NCBI RefSeq assembly: GCF_963676275.1 | Contig: NZ_OY781091.1 | Location: 3,636,775 to 3,700,774, forward strand | Direction of reading: 5' to 3' | DNA from: an uncultured Cohaesibacter sp. | GTDB taxonomy: Bacteria; Pseudomonadota; Alphaproteobacteria; Rhizobiales; Cohaesibacteraceae | DNA: 64,000 nucleotides | In this document: positions 7,880 through 17,156 of the stretch, in pieces | Numbering within the stretch: the first letter of the stretch is position 1 | How the letters are laid out: the number at the start of each line of letters is the position of its first letter | Made by a program: the position numbers and the translations under genes | The notes under the pieces: model-generated | Database searches by the model: none | What the model was told of the DNA's origin: nothing | What the model saw: the letters and a program-made list of their open reading frames with translations, nothing else

Positions 7880-10003
7880 CTATCGGGAAAGAGCGCTTTC
7901 TTTGCCCAGAATATGATAGAATTTATTCGGTCCATTAACATTCATGAAGGCTGCAATATCAGCACCCCAGTGGTTATAAAGATCCCTGTGCTTATGGGTT
8001 ATCTTTTCAAAATTGATATCCCACAGGCTACGGTTGGAGCGGAAAATCGAGTTTGCGCGAATGCGATATTCGAACAGGGCTTCAGGTATCATCACCCCGC
8101 GATGACCTCCGGCGATGAGCGAAATCACGCCCTCCCAATCATCCAGATACATACGCAAATCCGGATCATGCCAGCCGCTGTCTTCAAACGCGGCCCGTTT
8201 ATAAACCAGAGACTGGCAATTGGTCTGGTTCAGGATCAACTGATGCGGCGGCTCAGCGTTCCATGTCGCCCAGTTGCGGATACGACCATGGCTGTTATAG
8301 TCCTCAATCCAGGCACCACAGAATGACACATTGTCATAGGCCGAAAGAATATTGACCGCCTTCTCATAATATCTGGCGCCGATCAGATCATCGGAATCGA
8401 GCAAAGTCACCAGCGGCGCTCTGGCATGGCGCACACCGGTATTTCGGGCATTGGCCACCCCTCCATTCGGGATGGTGATGATCCGTAATTGCTCCTCGCT
8501 CAAGCCATAATCCGAATGCAGCTGAAGCAGCCGCTCCTGCGATTGCGGATCCGTCGAGCCGTCATTGACCAGAACAAGCTCCAAATCCTTTTTCGAGCAT
8601 TGCAGAACACTCTTGAGCGTTTCATCAATGAAGGCCCCCATATTGAAATAGGGAATGACAACAGAGAGCTCTGGCTCACCGCGAAGAGCCTTTTGCGCCG
8701 GAAAGACACAGCGGGCATCAGGATGGCTGAGAAAAGGAAAGCTCTTGCCCGTTGCCGCCTGAAGCTCGGCCTTCACGTCAGCAACCAGCGCTTCTTTCTG
8801 TTCGAAATAGCGCGCAACGTCACAATGGCGGGCAACCTTCTTCTGAGCATTGCGCCCGATTTTCTCCCGCTCTTTGGCAGAAAGCCCCATCACCTGCTTC
8901 AATATCCGAGCGAAGCCTTCCGCATCATGCACATCGACCAGAAATAGATCCTTGCCGTGCTCGGCGATTTCCTTGATGCCGCCATTCAGCCCGGCGACGC
9001 AGACGGTCCCCTCGCTCATGGCTTCCACCAGACTGTAGGGGAAATTGTCGAAATGGGAGGGATGCAATTGAGCGAAAGCGCTCTTTGACATCTCGGAAAT
9101 GACTTGCCGCGGCTGCTTGCCCATCAATTGAATGAGACCACGTTCGACAAACTCACCATAGCGCTGTTTGATATAAGCCGAATATTGCGTTCCGGAGACC
9201 TCGAAAGGCGTGTCTTCACCGAAAATGCGTAACGGAACCTCAATACCGTCGGTCCAAAGGATCTTGAATGCCTTGATGGCCGTTTCAACGCCCTTCCAGT
9301 GAGTCAGCCGCGACGCCATGTAAAAATGGTCGCATTCGAAGCCATATTTGTGCGACTGTTTATCGCCGACCGGGAACGGATTGTGAAGAACTTTGCTCCG
9401 CCTGAAGGATGCCCCTGTGCGAGCAAGCTCCTCGCCCACAAAGTCCAATATGCTCTGCGAGCAGCCGATCACCAGATCAGCACCGGCAAGGGCCTGCAAC
9501 TCCATCCTTCCGGTCCAGTAATTGGGCAACTTGTAGATTGACAGCTGGTTCAGCCGGTCGATCAGATGGGTGGGCGTATGAGCCGTAACAAGAATAGGAA
9601 TGTCTCCGAGGCGAGAATTCAGGCAGAGTTTCTGCTGAATGGTCAGAGTGCCAATCGCGAATCCATCGGCAAATTCCACATAATCCGGTTTCTTGAAATC
9701 GGCGAGCCCACCATCAATTTCCGCCATGCACAGATCGGCAAATCGCTCGAATTGATGCGAGATATTCACCCAGTAGCCCAATTCCTGCTGCTCTTTGGAG
9801 CGATGCGGATTAATGGAGATCAACTGAACATTGTCGCTCAGATAGCGGCGCGACATCAGCCCCGATTGGGTGCGGGACAAGCAAAATATGACCAGAGAGG
9901 CATCTCTCCGCGCAGCATAGGCATCGGTCACAATGCGCATATAAGTGCTAAGCCCGCCACCAAATTCCGGCGGGTATTCGAATGTGAAATACCATGCATT
10001 CAT
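7880..10003 (-). CDS. Bifunctional GT4-GT2 glycosyltransferase
   Basis: A 707-residue fusion of two glycosyltransferases. Residues 1-405 form a GT-B enzyme of family GT4: the N terminus WYFTFEYPPEFGGGLSTYM has the glycine-rich acceptor-side loop, and the donor-side signature is HPSHFDNFPYSLVEAMSEG with its Glu. From about residue 430 a GT-A domain of family GT2 follows: LSVVIPYFNMGAFIDETL, LVNDGSTD, NARNTGVRHA and the metal-binding LLDSDDLIG. Such fusions add two successive sugars, or couple elongation steps, during polysaccharide synthesis. No membrane span is seen. This is the largest enzyme of the glycan cluster. Confidence 0.88.
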   Translation of the reverse strand: MNAWYFTFEYPPEFGGGLSTYMRIVTDAYAARRDASLVIFCLSRTQSGLMSRRYLSDNVQLISINPHRSKEQQELGYWVNISHQFERFADLCMAEIDGGLADFKKPDYVEFADGFAIGTLTIQQKLCLNSRLGDIPILVTAHTPTHLIDRLNQLSIYKLPNYWTGRMELQALAGADLVIGCSQSILDFVGEELARTGASFRRSKVLHNPFPVGDKQSHKYGFECDHFYMASRLTHWKGVETAIKAFKILWTDGIEVPLRIFGEDTPFEVSGTQYSAYIKQRYGEFVERGLIQLMGKQPRQVISEMSKSAFAQLHPSHFDNFPYSLVEAMSEGTVCVAGLNGGIKEIAEHGKDLFLVDVHDAEGFARILKQVMGLSAKEREKIGRNAQKKVARHCDVARYFEQKEALVADVKAELQAATGKSFPFLSHPDARCVFPAQKALRGEPELSVVIPYFNMGAFIDETLKSVLQCSKKDLELVLVNDGSTDPQSQERLLQLHSDYGLSEEQLRIITIPNGGVANARNTGVRHARAPLVTLLDSDDLIGARYYEKAVNILSAYDNVSFCGAWIEDYNSHGRIRNWATWNAEPPHQLILNQTNCQSLVYKRAAFEDSGWHDPDLRMYLDDWEGVISLIAGGHRGVMIPEALFEYRIRANSIFRSNRSLWDINFEKITHKHRDLYNHWGADIAAFMNVNGPNKFYHILGKESALSR

Positions 10004-10350
10004 CAGAGAAACTCTTCAGCCTTGTAATGTGAACCTGCAATGATCCTGAGGCCGACACCGTTCCCGGATTGGCGACCACCGGCTCCAAAACATTTGACAA
10101 TCAACTATTTCAATATAGCGACAACGGAAAAAACCACACAAAAACACCAAGATGCGGGGTAATTTTTAGTCGCCCCTCCCGATTCTGTCATCTCTTTTTA
10201 AGTGTAAAGCGATGCCCTTTAAAACCAAATATCATTTTTGTACAAATCTGTCTGCCTGATACTTTCATCACCATAGACCGCGCCCAAAATACAAACCGGC
10301 AAGGCCTGTGGCAGCAGAGCCGACAGCCCTAAGGGACTTGAAAAAATCCC
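10004..10350. other. A+T-rich gap upstream of the glycosyltransferase fusion
   Basis: No gene is supported here. The region is A+T-rich and should contain the promoter of the minus-strand glycosyltransferase fusion. A weak hairpin (TAAGGGA/TCCCTTA, 10329-10353) overlaps the stop codon of the next minus-strand gene. Confidence 0.45.
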
Positions 10351-10662
10351 TTACGCATATTGCATGCTTGCCTTCACGACAGTCTCAATCTCGCGATAAA
10401 AAGTAAGAATGTCCGAGGGGTCCTCGACATGATAGCGAACCTGCCGTCTGCCCTGCAGAAAGAGAAGGACGCTTTTCTCTGTCGCTGACTTGAAAAAAAA
10501 GCCGCAAATCGGCATACCATCATTATTTCCAACATAAACAATACAACAATTGTCCGCTTGCCGAACGCTAAAGCGCTCAGCGGCGACAAAACGGGCTCCA
10601 ATTGCCCGAACGATCATGAATGCCTCAATTTCCTGTTCGGCGACCTGGTTATGATCTTCCAT
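10351..10662 (-). CDS. Small protein resembling the C-terminal domain of type I restriction-like endonucleases
   Basis: A 103-residue protein from the ATG at 10662; an upstream TTG at 10683 would add seven residues. A GGGTGGGG stretch lies about ten bases before the ATG. The sequence (EIEAFMIVRAIGARFV, CCIVYVGNNDGMPICGFFF, then FLQGRRQVRYHVEDPSDIL) looks to me like the short domain that ends many proteins annotated as 'restriction endonuclease, type I R-subunit N-terminal domain'. There it often reads as an IVRAI helix followed by DNNRKPICRL. Here it stands alone, without any nuclease domain. Function unknown; the resemblance is from memory. Confidence 0.6.
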   Translation of the reverse strand: MEDHNQVAEQEIEAFMIVRAIGARFVAAERFSVRQADNCCIVYVGNNDGMPICGFFFKSATEKSVLLFLQGRRQVRYHVEDPSDILTFYREIETVVKASMQYA

Positions 10663-11120
10663 CAATCTGTGATCCCCACCCAACTTTAATGCAATTTATT
10701 CGAGTATATAAACCAAAGTACAACCAAACAAGAACAATAACGCTGTCAGGCAATTTTTTTGGGATAACACATCCAAAATATATAAAGTGAGTGGCTGTCA
10801 GGGACCGCCTTGTCCCAGCAACCCTATGAAGGATTTGAGAGAAACAGATTTTGCCACAAGAGCGCGGATTGTTTTTTCAACCGCACCAGCTTATCTCTGC
10901 CTCAAACAAAAAGGCGGATTGCCAGCTCTGTTGCGATGAGAAGCGACGGGCGTCAAAAGAATCACACAATGCAACTTCAGCTTGGAAACAGGAACGATTC
11001 TTACCATCACAGCGAAGGGATTCGATGAGGCGATTGAGCAACTCTTCCCACAGCACAAATATGGCAAGGTCAGCGCTCCACCGAAAAACGGAAAATGCGG
11101 TAATTTGCAAAGTCGGGGAA
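10663..11120. other. Gap between small orphan gene and tRNA
   Basis: No coding sequence is supported. The short open frames here overlap each other and run into the tRNA. The segment should contain the promoters of the minus-strand gene at 10351 and any 3' trailer of the tRNA. Confidence 0.45.
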
Positions 11121-11197
11121 TGGTGGGCCCGGAGGGACTCGAACCCCCAACCAGACCGTTATGAGCGGTCGGCTCTAACCAATTGAGCTACAGGCCC
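11121..11197 (-). tRNA. tRNA with CAU anticodon, probably tRNA-Ile2 (lysidine type)
   Basis: A complete 77-nt cloverleaf on the minus strand: acceptor GGGCCTG pairs with CGGGCCC, the D arm is GCTC/GAGC, the anticodon stem-loop is GACCG-CTCATAA-CGGTC, then a T arm with TTCGAGT. The encoded 3' end is ACCA. The anticodon CAU fits Met or Ile2. The C4-G69 and C5-G68 acceptor pairs are those favoured by the lysidine synthetase TilS in E. coli, which points to tRNA-Ile2 reading AUA rather than elongator Met. Confidence 0.85.
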
Positions 11198-11439
11198 TGA
11201 TTTTCAGGTGCATTTGAACTATACTGAAAAGCCATTTCAGGCAAGCCCCGAGAGCGTGATCAGTGGATAGCCAGACCAAACAGGTGTGTTCCTCCGAAAG
11301 GATCGCCCATGTCACCCCACTGCGGCCACAAACCCTTGCCACGATGGAGCCAACCTGAAGAGAAGAGCATCTGTGAAACCTAGCAGATCCTGTTTGAAGA
11401 TTGCAAAATGAACCCCTGTCTATGCGGAGCAACTGCATC

Positions 11440-12156
11440 ATGAAGAAAAGCCTGATCACACTGACCACTCTTTTGATTCTGACGGCGCTGCCCGCGGCGG
11501 CAGAGGAGATGAAAAGCGGAACGATTTCCGTCTCTGGGGAAGGCAGCCTGAGAGCGGCCCCCGATATGGCCATCGTGTCAGCGGGCGTGGAATCCAGAGC
11601 CAAGAACGCCAAGGATGCGCTGGCAGACAATAATGAGAAAATGGCAGCCCTTATGGCCGAGCTGAAAAAGGCTGGCATTGAAGGCAAGAATATTCAGACC
11701 AGCAGCTTCAACATATATCCGCAACTGATCTATCCCAAGAGCAGCAGCGAGGCGAAAGCCCCTGAGGTGACCGGTTATGTGGTAAGCAATCGGGCCACCA
11801 TTCGCATCCATGATCTGGGTTCGGTCGGCTCCGTTCTGACAGCTCTGGTCAATGCCGGTTCGAATGATATCTCGGGCCTGACCTTCGACATTTCCAACAA
11901 GGACCAGTTGCTGGATGAAGCCCGAAAGCAAGCTCTGGCCGATGCCCGCCACAAGGCCGAACTCTATGCGGCAGAATTGGGCTCAAGCCTGAGCAGCCTG
12001 CAGAGCCTGTCTGAATCCGGTGGCTTCAGCGCCCCTCAGCCATTGATGATGCGGGCGGCCAAAATGGAAGCCTTTTCTTCCGACGTGCCTGTTGCCGAGG
12101 GAGAAATGGCCGTATCCATCACGGTCAATGCCAACTGGTATCTGAAGGACGATTGA
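11440..12156 (+). CDS. Periplasmic SIMPL-domain (DUF541) protein
   Basis: A 238-residue exported protein. MKKSLITLTTLLILTALPAAAEE is a signal peptide with AAA before the cut. The rest is the SIMPL/DUF541 fold: the opening strand GTISVSGEGSLRAAPDMAIVSAGVE, the helix with AKDALADNNEKM, and the conserved GIEGKNIQTSSFNIYPQ segment. Members are periplasmic or outer-membrane-associated proteins, some linked to oxidative stress. The exact role is not known. The ATG at 11440 is chosen over an in-frame upstream start because it begins the signal peptide and has CGGAG ten bases ahead. Confidence 0.85.
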   Translation: MKKSLITLTTLLILTALPAAAEEMKSGTISVSGEGSLRAAPDMAIVSAGVESRAKNAKDALADNNEKMAALMAELKKAGIEGKNIQTSSFNIYPQLIYPKSSSEAKAPEVTGYVVSNRATIRIHDLGSVGSVLTALVNAGSNDISGLTFDISNKDQLLDEARKQALADARHKAELYAAELGSSLSSLQSLSESGGFSAPQPLMMRAAKMEAFSSDVPVAEGEMAVSITVNANWYLKDD

Positions 12157-12256
12157 TTCTGGTCATCTTGAATCAATTTGTGAAGAAGCTGACTCTCCAC
12201 TGAAGCTTAAAGGACTTAACAAAGACCTTTAAGACCACTTTAACCAAAACAAAAAA

Positions 12257-12288
12257 CAAAGCCCGGACAATAACATGTCCGGACTTTG
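12257..12288 (-). terminator. Intrinsic terminator of rpoD
   Basis: On the minus strand a stem (CAAAGTCCGGACA, loop, TGTCCGGGCTTTG, one mismatch) is followed by TTTTTTGTTTTG. It lies 27 bp behind the rpoD stop and faces the convergent SIMPL gene. Confidence 0.75.
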
Positions 12289-12314
12289 TGAATCAGATTG
12301 ATAGCGAGTTGATT

Positions 12315-14393
12315 CTAGCTGTCAAGGAAGCTGCGCAGCTTGCGCGAGCGGCTCGGATGCTTGAGCTTGCGCAATGCCTTGGCCTCGATCTGACGAATAC
12401 GTTCGCGCGTTACCGAGAATTGCTGGCCAACCTCTTCGAGGGTATGGTCAGTGTTCATCCCGATGCCGAAGCGCATGCGCAACACGCGTTCTTCACGCGG
12501 GGTGAGCGAGGCCAGAACGCGGGTTGTCGTCTCTCTGAGGTTCGCCTGAATGGCTGCATCGATTGGCAGGATCGCATTCTTGTCCTCGATGAAATCGCCA
12601 AGATGGGAATCTTCCTCGTCCCCGATCGGGGTTTCAAGAGAGATCGGCTCCTTGGCAATCTTGAGCACCTTGCGCACCTTCTCGAGCGGCATCTGCAATT
12701 TATCAGACAGCTCTTCTGGTGTTGGCTCGCGACCGATTTCATGCAGCATCTGACGGCTGGTACGAACGATCTTGTTGATCGTCTCTATCATGTGCACAGG
12801 GATACGGATCGTCCGGGCCTGATCCGCGATTGAGCGGGTGATGGCCTGCCTGATCCACCATGTGGCATAGGTCGAGAATTTGTAACCGCGGCGATATTCA
12901 AATTTGTCGACCGCCTTCATCAGACCGATATTGCCTTCCTGAATGAGGTCGAGGAATTGCAAACCGCGGTTGGTATATTTCTTGGCAATCGAGATAACCA
13001 GACGCAGGTTGGCCTCGACCATTTCCTTCTTGGCCTGACGGGCCTCGCGCTCGCCCTTCTGCACGGAAGAAACGATGCGGCGGAATTCACCAATCTCCAG
13101 ACCGGTTTCGGTGGAGAGCATCTGGATGTCTTCACGCAGATCCTGAATCCGGTCGCCCTCATGATGGACGAATTCCTTCCAGCCCCGGCTGGTCAGTTCA
13201 GCGACGCGCTCGATCCAGTTCGGATCCAGCTCGTTGCCCTGATAATTCTTCAGGAACTCTGAACGGTTGACACCATAGGCCTCGGCCAGACGCAGAAGAC
13301 GCCCTTCGCGGCCAACCAGCTGCTTGTTGATTTCATAGAGCTGGGAAACCAGTGCATCAATACGATTCTGGTTCAGGGACAGGCTCTTGACCTCGACAAT
13401 GATGTCTTCCTTGAGCTTGTCGTAACGACGTTCCTGACTCGGAGAGAGCGCCTTGTTGGCCATGCGATGTTCAACAAGCTGATCCTGCAGGCGACGCAGC
13501 TTCTTGTAGTCCTCGGCAATCTGATCGAAAATGATCAAGACCTTCGGCTTCAACTCGGCTTCCATGGCGGCTAGAGAGAGGTTGTTTTCGAGATCATCCT
13601 CGTCTTCATCCTCATCATCTCCCTCGCCTTCGCCCTCAGAGGTTTCATCCTCCTCGTCAGAGGATGGCTTTGCGACAGGAGCAGGAGCCGGCTTGGAAAC
13701 GGCTTCTGCGACAGGGGCCGCTGCTGCGCTTTCGCCATCAGCATCCTCGTCGCCCTCTTCCTCGTCGTCCTCTTCCTCGTTGCCCGGACCAGCATAGGTT
13801 GCTTCCAGGTCAATAATGTCACGCAGAAGAATATTGCCATCCAGCAATTCGTCGCGCCAGATGATGATCGCCTGGAAGGTCAGCGGGCTTTCGCACAAGC
13901 CTGCAATCATGGCTTCACGGCCAGCTTCGATCCGCTTGGCGATCGCAATTTCGCCTTCACGGGAGAGAAGCTCTACCGACCCCATCTCGCGCAGATACAT
14001 CCGCACAGGGTCATCCGTGCGATCCGTCGGTTCCTTGCTGGAAGAGGTTTTTGCAACAGCGGTGGATCCTTTGGATTCCACCAGCTCTTTCGAGTCGCTG
14101 TCTGAATCGTCGTTATCGTTGTCGCTATCGTTATCGTTGTCATCAGCCTCTTCGGACTCGATGACATTGATCCCCATGTCGGACAGCATGGACATCGTGT
14201 CTTCGATCTGTTCAGAGGAAACTTCTTCCGACGGCAAAACTTCGTTCAATTCATCATAAGTGACGTAACCGCGCTTCTTGGCGGTCTTGATCATCTGCTT
14301 GACAGCAGTATCCGTCATATCCAACAGTGGCGCATCCGAGTTGGAGCCATCGCTGTTGGTCTTATCGTCGTTTTGCATTGCCTTTGTTGCCAT
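12315..14393 (-). CDS. rpoD: RNA polymerase primary sigma factor RpoD (sigma-70)
   Basis: The 692-residue housekeeping sigma factor directs RNA polymerase to vegetative promoters. Region 1.1 ([21 protein letters not shown]) opens the protein. Region 1.2 ([11 protein letters not shown]) follows, then the non-conserved region, and region 2 ([30 protein letters not shown]). Region 3 ([12 protein letters not shown]) and region 4 ([21 protein letters not shown]) complete it. Two very acidic low-complexity tracts are present: a DN/DS run before region 1.2 and a long Glu/Asp run with a Pro-Ala spacer in the non-conserved region. ATG 14393 with GGAG six bases upstream is preferred over the in-frame GTG at 14411. 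Confidence 0.97.
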   Translation of the reverse strand: MATKAMQNDDKTNSDGSNSDAPLLDMTDTAVKQMIKTAKKRGYVTYDELNEVLPSEEVSSEQIEDTMSMLSDMGINVIESEEADDNDNDSDNDNDDSDSDSKELVESKGSTAVAKTSSSKEPTDRTDDPVRMYLREMGSVELLSREGEIAIAKRIEAGREAMIAGLCESPLTFQAIIIWRDELLDGNILLRDIIDLEATYAGPGNEEEDDEEEGDEDADGESAAAAPVAEAVSKPAPAPVAKPSSDEEDETSEGEGEGDDEDEDEDDLENNLSLAAMEAELKPKVLIIFDQIAEDYKKLRRLQDQLVEHRMANKALSPSQERRYDKLKEDIIVEVKSLSLNQNRIDALVSQLYEINKQLVGREGRLLRLAEAYGVNRSEFLKNYQGNELDPNWIERVAELTSRGWKEFVHHEGDRIQDLREDIQMLSTETGLEIGEFRRIVSSVQKGEREARQAKKEMVEANLRLVISIAKKYTNRGLQFLDLIQEGNIGLMKAVDKFEYRRGYKFSTYATWWIRQAITRSIADQARTIRIPVHMIETINKIVRTSRQMLHEIGREPTPEELSDKLQMPLEKVRKVLKIAKEPISLETPIGDEEDSHLGDFIEDKNAILPIDAAIQANLRETTTRVLASLTPREERVLRMRFGIGMNTDHTLEEVGQQFSVTRERIRQIEAKALRKLKHPSRSRKLRSFLDS

Positions 14394-14892
14394 TCCAGTC
14401 TCCAAAGACACCCGGTATCAGGGGCGTCTGCTTCGGCATCCACTCGTACGAACGGTAGGTCATGCAATTATGCCGGTGCTCGCAACAACCGCATGATGTT
14501 CAGGACTCACGTCCATTCATATAGATGGGTTCGTTAAACGCCTCTTAACCCAAGCCTGCATGGTGCAGTCGCTGCAGTCCCCTGCACATATATCCACAAA
14601 AACAGGCCGGTTAGACGGCAAAGTCCCCGGCTTCAGATCACGTTCGGTTATCCGCAGCATAAATCATTTCTTCGCCAACTTGACATTTGGCGCATGGGGC
14701 TGCCGGAACTAGATATTTAGCGCAGTGATTCGATTCGGCAACCCCCAAGAGTGGAAAAAATATGGTTTTAAGACGGTTTTCGAATCATTTTTACAGATTC
14801 TTGTGCTCCGAATCGTCCTTTAACCGCGTTTCTGCCTCTTTGGTCGTGATTCGCCAATAGTCAGAGTCACTTGGCCGCAGGCATTCTCCGCC
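14394..14892. other. rpoD-dnaG intergenic region
   Basis: About 500 bp without a supported gene, between dnaG (upstream) and rpoD on the minus strand. Its size suggests that rpoD has its own promoter(s) here rather than depending only on dnaG read-through. No clear terminator or RNA gene was found. Confidence 0.45.
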
Positions 14893-16905
14893 TCAGGCAT
14901 TCTCCGCCGCAGGCTCGGCCAGTTGCAGCAGCACTTCTTCGAGAGGCACCATATCCCCTCCACTTTTCATCTGGTCATAAAGCTCGCTCAGTTCCTGCTC
15001 CTCGCGCAGATTTTCCTCGCGACGGCGGTGCAATTCATTGGTCAGGGACTGGATGCGATGAAAGCTGCCTTCGTCCACGCCGTTGGAAAGGCTGGCGCGC
15101 TCTCGCTCCAGATCCTTTTCCGTCTCCCGCACCTCCAGAACATTGAGATAGGACTGGAAGAGCCGCTCCAGAAAGAGGCGGCTGGGTTTATAGACTAGCT
15201 GATGCACCCTGCGCCGCCCGGCAAGGCGCCACCCCCACGGATGGATCAGCTTCCCTGTCTCATCGCGCACTTCGATGCCATGCATGTCATCGAGCAGCTC
15301 CTTCAGATTCTCCGGGCACAGGGCATAGATGTCCTTGTAGGTGCGCGCCTGCTGATCGAAAATGATATGAGACAGCACGAACTTAAAGGCCTCAAGGCTC
15401 TCCTTCTGGAAAGGCACGGCAAGGATCTGCTCGGCGAACTGCTCGAACAGATAGGGCATGTGAATGGACAGCCCGATCAGGCAATATTCATATTCCGTCG
15501 ACTGCCCGTCTTCGGGCACGCGAGAAACATTGCCCGAAGCCTGTAGGGCGCTGGATGGCCCGGCCCCCTTGCCTGCGCGGGCACCACCGCCGGTGAAGAA
15601 GCGGTTGCGATTCTGATCCCGCTTTTCCCGCTCCTGCTCCCAGAAGAAGGTGGAGAGCGCCGATTTGAAGCTCATCTGATACTGGCGCTGCACCCGCTCA
15701 TCCTGAATCAGGCGCACCAGATCTTCGATGCGCTTTTCAAGTGCGGCCTTGCGCTCGGGTGTATCGGCGGGCTGGCTTTCCAGCTCTCGCTCCCAGATGA
15801 CATCGAACAGACTGCGCGCCTGCGCCAGCACCGGAGCGAAGGCATCCGCCCCCTGCTCGCGCACCAGATCATCAGGGTCCTTGCCATTGGGCAGGAAGAC
15901 GAACTGGAAGGAATAGCCCGCCTTCAGATTGGGCAGGATGCGTTCAATCGAACGATGGGCAGCCTGCCGACCGGCCCGGTCACCGTCAAAGCAGATATAG
16001 GGTTCATTGGAAAAACGCCACATCCGCGCAATCTGCTGTTCGGTAAAGGCCGTGCCCAGCGAGGCCACCACATGGCGAATACCTGCCTGATAGAGCGCAA
16101 TGGCATCCATATAGCCTTCCACCACGATCGCTGCGCCGGCTTCATGGGCCGCTTGCCTTGCGCGATGGGCGTTGAAAACCATGTTGCCCTTGAAGAACAG
16201 CCGCGTCTCGGGCGAATTGAGATATTTCGGCTTGCCATCCTTGTCCAGAATACGCCCGCCAAAGGCCACGACCCGCCCGCGCTCATCCTCAATGGGAATC
16301 ATCAGCCGGTTGCGAAAACGGTCATAGGTCGGACGGCCGTCATCGGGTTTGATGATCAGGCCGGTTTCCAGCATATCCTGCTCGCTGACCCCGTGCCCGA
16401 TAAGATAGCTCTTGAGATGATCGCGACTGTTGGGCGCAAAACCCATCCGGAAGGTCCGCATGGTCTCATCGGAAAGCCGGCGCCCCTGAGTATAGATGCG
16501 GGCTTCCCGCCCCAGTTCGGAATGCAATTGCAGCTGGAAGAATTTGGTCGCCATCTCCATGACATCATAAAGACTGGCCCGCTCACGCTCGCGCCTCTGC
16601 ACCTGCGGATCAGGATCAGGCAGGGGAACACCAGCCTGATTGGCCAGCAGCTCAACCGCCTCGGGGAAACTCAACCCTTCGGTTTCCATCAGAAACTTGA
16701 AGATGTCACCATGCTTGCCCGATGAGAAGCAATGATAGAACTGCTTCTGGTCATTGACGAAGAAACTGGGCGTCTTTTCCTTGTTGAAGGGCGACAGCCC
16801 GGCAAATTCCCGCCCCTGACGACGCAGTTTCACCTTGCGCCCGACAACATCGGACACCGGTATGCGTTCGCGGATTTCTTCAAGCAGGCTTTGCGGAAAC
16901 TTCAT
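14893..16905 (-). CDS. dnaG: DNA primase DnaG
   Basis: The 670-residue primase makes RNA primers for the replication fork. The N-terminal domain corresponds to the zinc-binding domain, but three of the four usual ligands are replaced: Ser38, Asn41, Cys59 and Ser62 stand where C-x2-H ... C-x2-C is expected. The fold residues around them (EKTPSFFVNDQKQFYHCF) are kept. The TOPRIM core is clear (AIVVEGYMDAIAL, then YICFDGDRAGRQAAH). The C-terminal helicase-binding part is rich in Glu and Arg. MKFPQSLLEEIRERIPVSDVVG matches the family start, so ATG 16905 is used rather than in-frame upstream starts. Upstream neighbour of rpoD, a common arrangement. Confidence 0.96.
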   Translation of the reverse strand: MKFPQSLLEEIRERIPVSDVVGRKVKLRRQGREFAGLSPFNKEKTPSFFVNDQKQFYHCFSSGKHGDIFKFLMETEGLSFPEAVELLANQAGVPLPDPDPQVQRRERERASLYDVMEMATKFFQLQLHSELGREARIYTQGRRLSDETMRTFRMGFAPNSRDHLKSYLIGHGVSEQDMLETGLIIKPDDGRPTYDRFRNRLMIPIEDERGRVVAFGGRILDKDGKPKYLNSPETRLFFKGNMVFNAHRARQAAHEAGAAIVVEGYMDAIALYQAGIRHVVASLGTAFTEQQIARMWRFSNEPYICFDGDRAGRQAAHRSIERILPNLKAGYSFQFVFLPNGKDPDDLVREQGADAFAPVLAQARSLFDVIWERELESQPADTPERKAALEKRIEDLVRLIQDERVQRQYQMSFKSALSTFFWEQEREKRDQNRNRFFTGGGARAGKGAGPSSALQASGNVSRVPEDGQSTEYEYCLIGLSIHMPYLFEQFAEQILAVPFQKESLEAFKFVLSHIIFDQQARTYKDIYALCPENLKELLDDMHGIEVRDETGKLIHPWGWRLAGRRRVHQLVYKPSRLFLERLFQSYLNVLEVRETEKDLERERASLSNGVDEGSFHRIQSLTNELHRRREENLREEQELSELYDQMKSGGDMVPLEEVLLQLAEPAAENA

Positions 16906-17094
16906 TGACAAGACTCGAAACCAGTTACGGGCCATCCCGTCACCATCTGGCAACGGCAGGCAAACGCGTTTTTACCCCGGCCTCCGGCTTGACAGCTCTG
17001 CCATCACTCCCGGACCGGACAATCTGACGATATTACCAGATATCACAAAAGCGACAATCTCCTCCAGAGAGGAGATCATTGGACCTAAGACGAC

Positions 17095-17123
17095 GACGGG
17101 GCCACTCTCGGAGAGGCCCCTTC
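17095..17123. terminator. Hairpin between yqeY and dnaG
   Basis: A G+C-rich hairpin (GGGGCC-x-CTCTC / GAGAG-GGCCCC) lies about 35 bp behind the yqeY stop. There is no long T tract on either strand, so it may only stabilise the yqeY transcript end. Confidence 0.35.
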
Positions 17124-17156
17124 ATTCACAAGTCTCGGTATATTTGAAATGGCGCG

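Noticed and set aside
10790-10850. Segment GTCAGGGACCGCC...CAGCAACCCT resembling part of a SAM riboswitch
   Set aside because: The full conserved core could not be found, and no methionine or SAM gene lies downstream.
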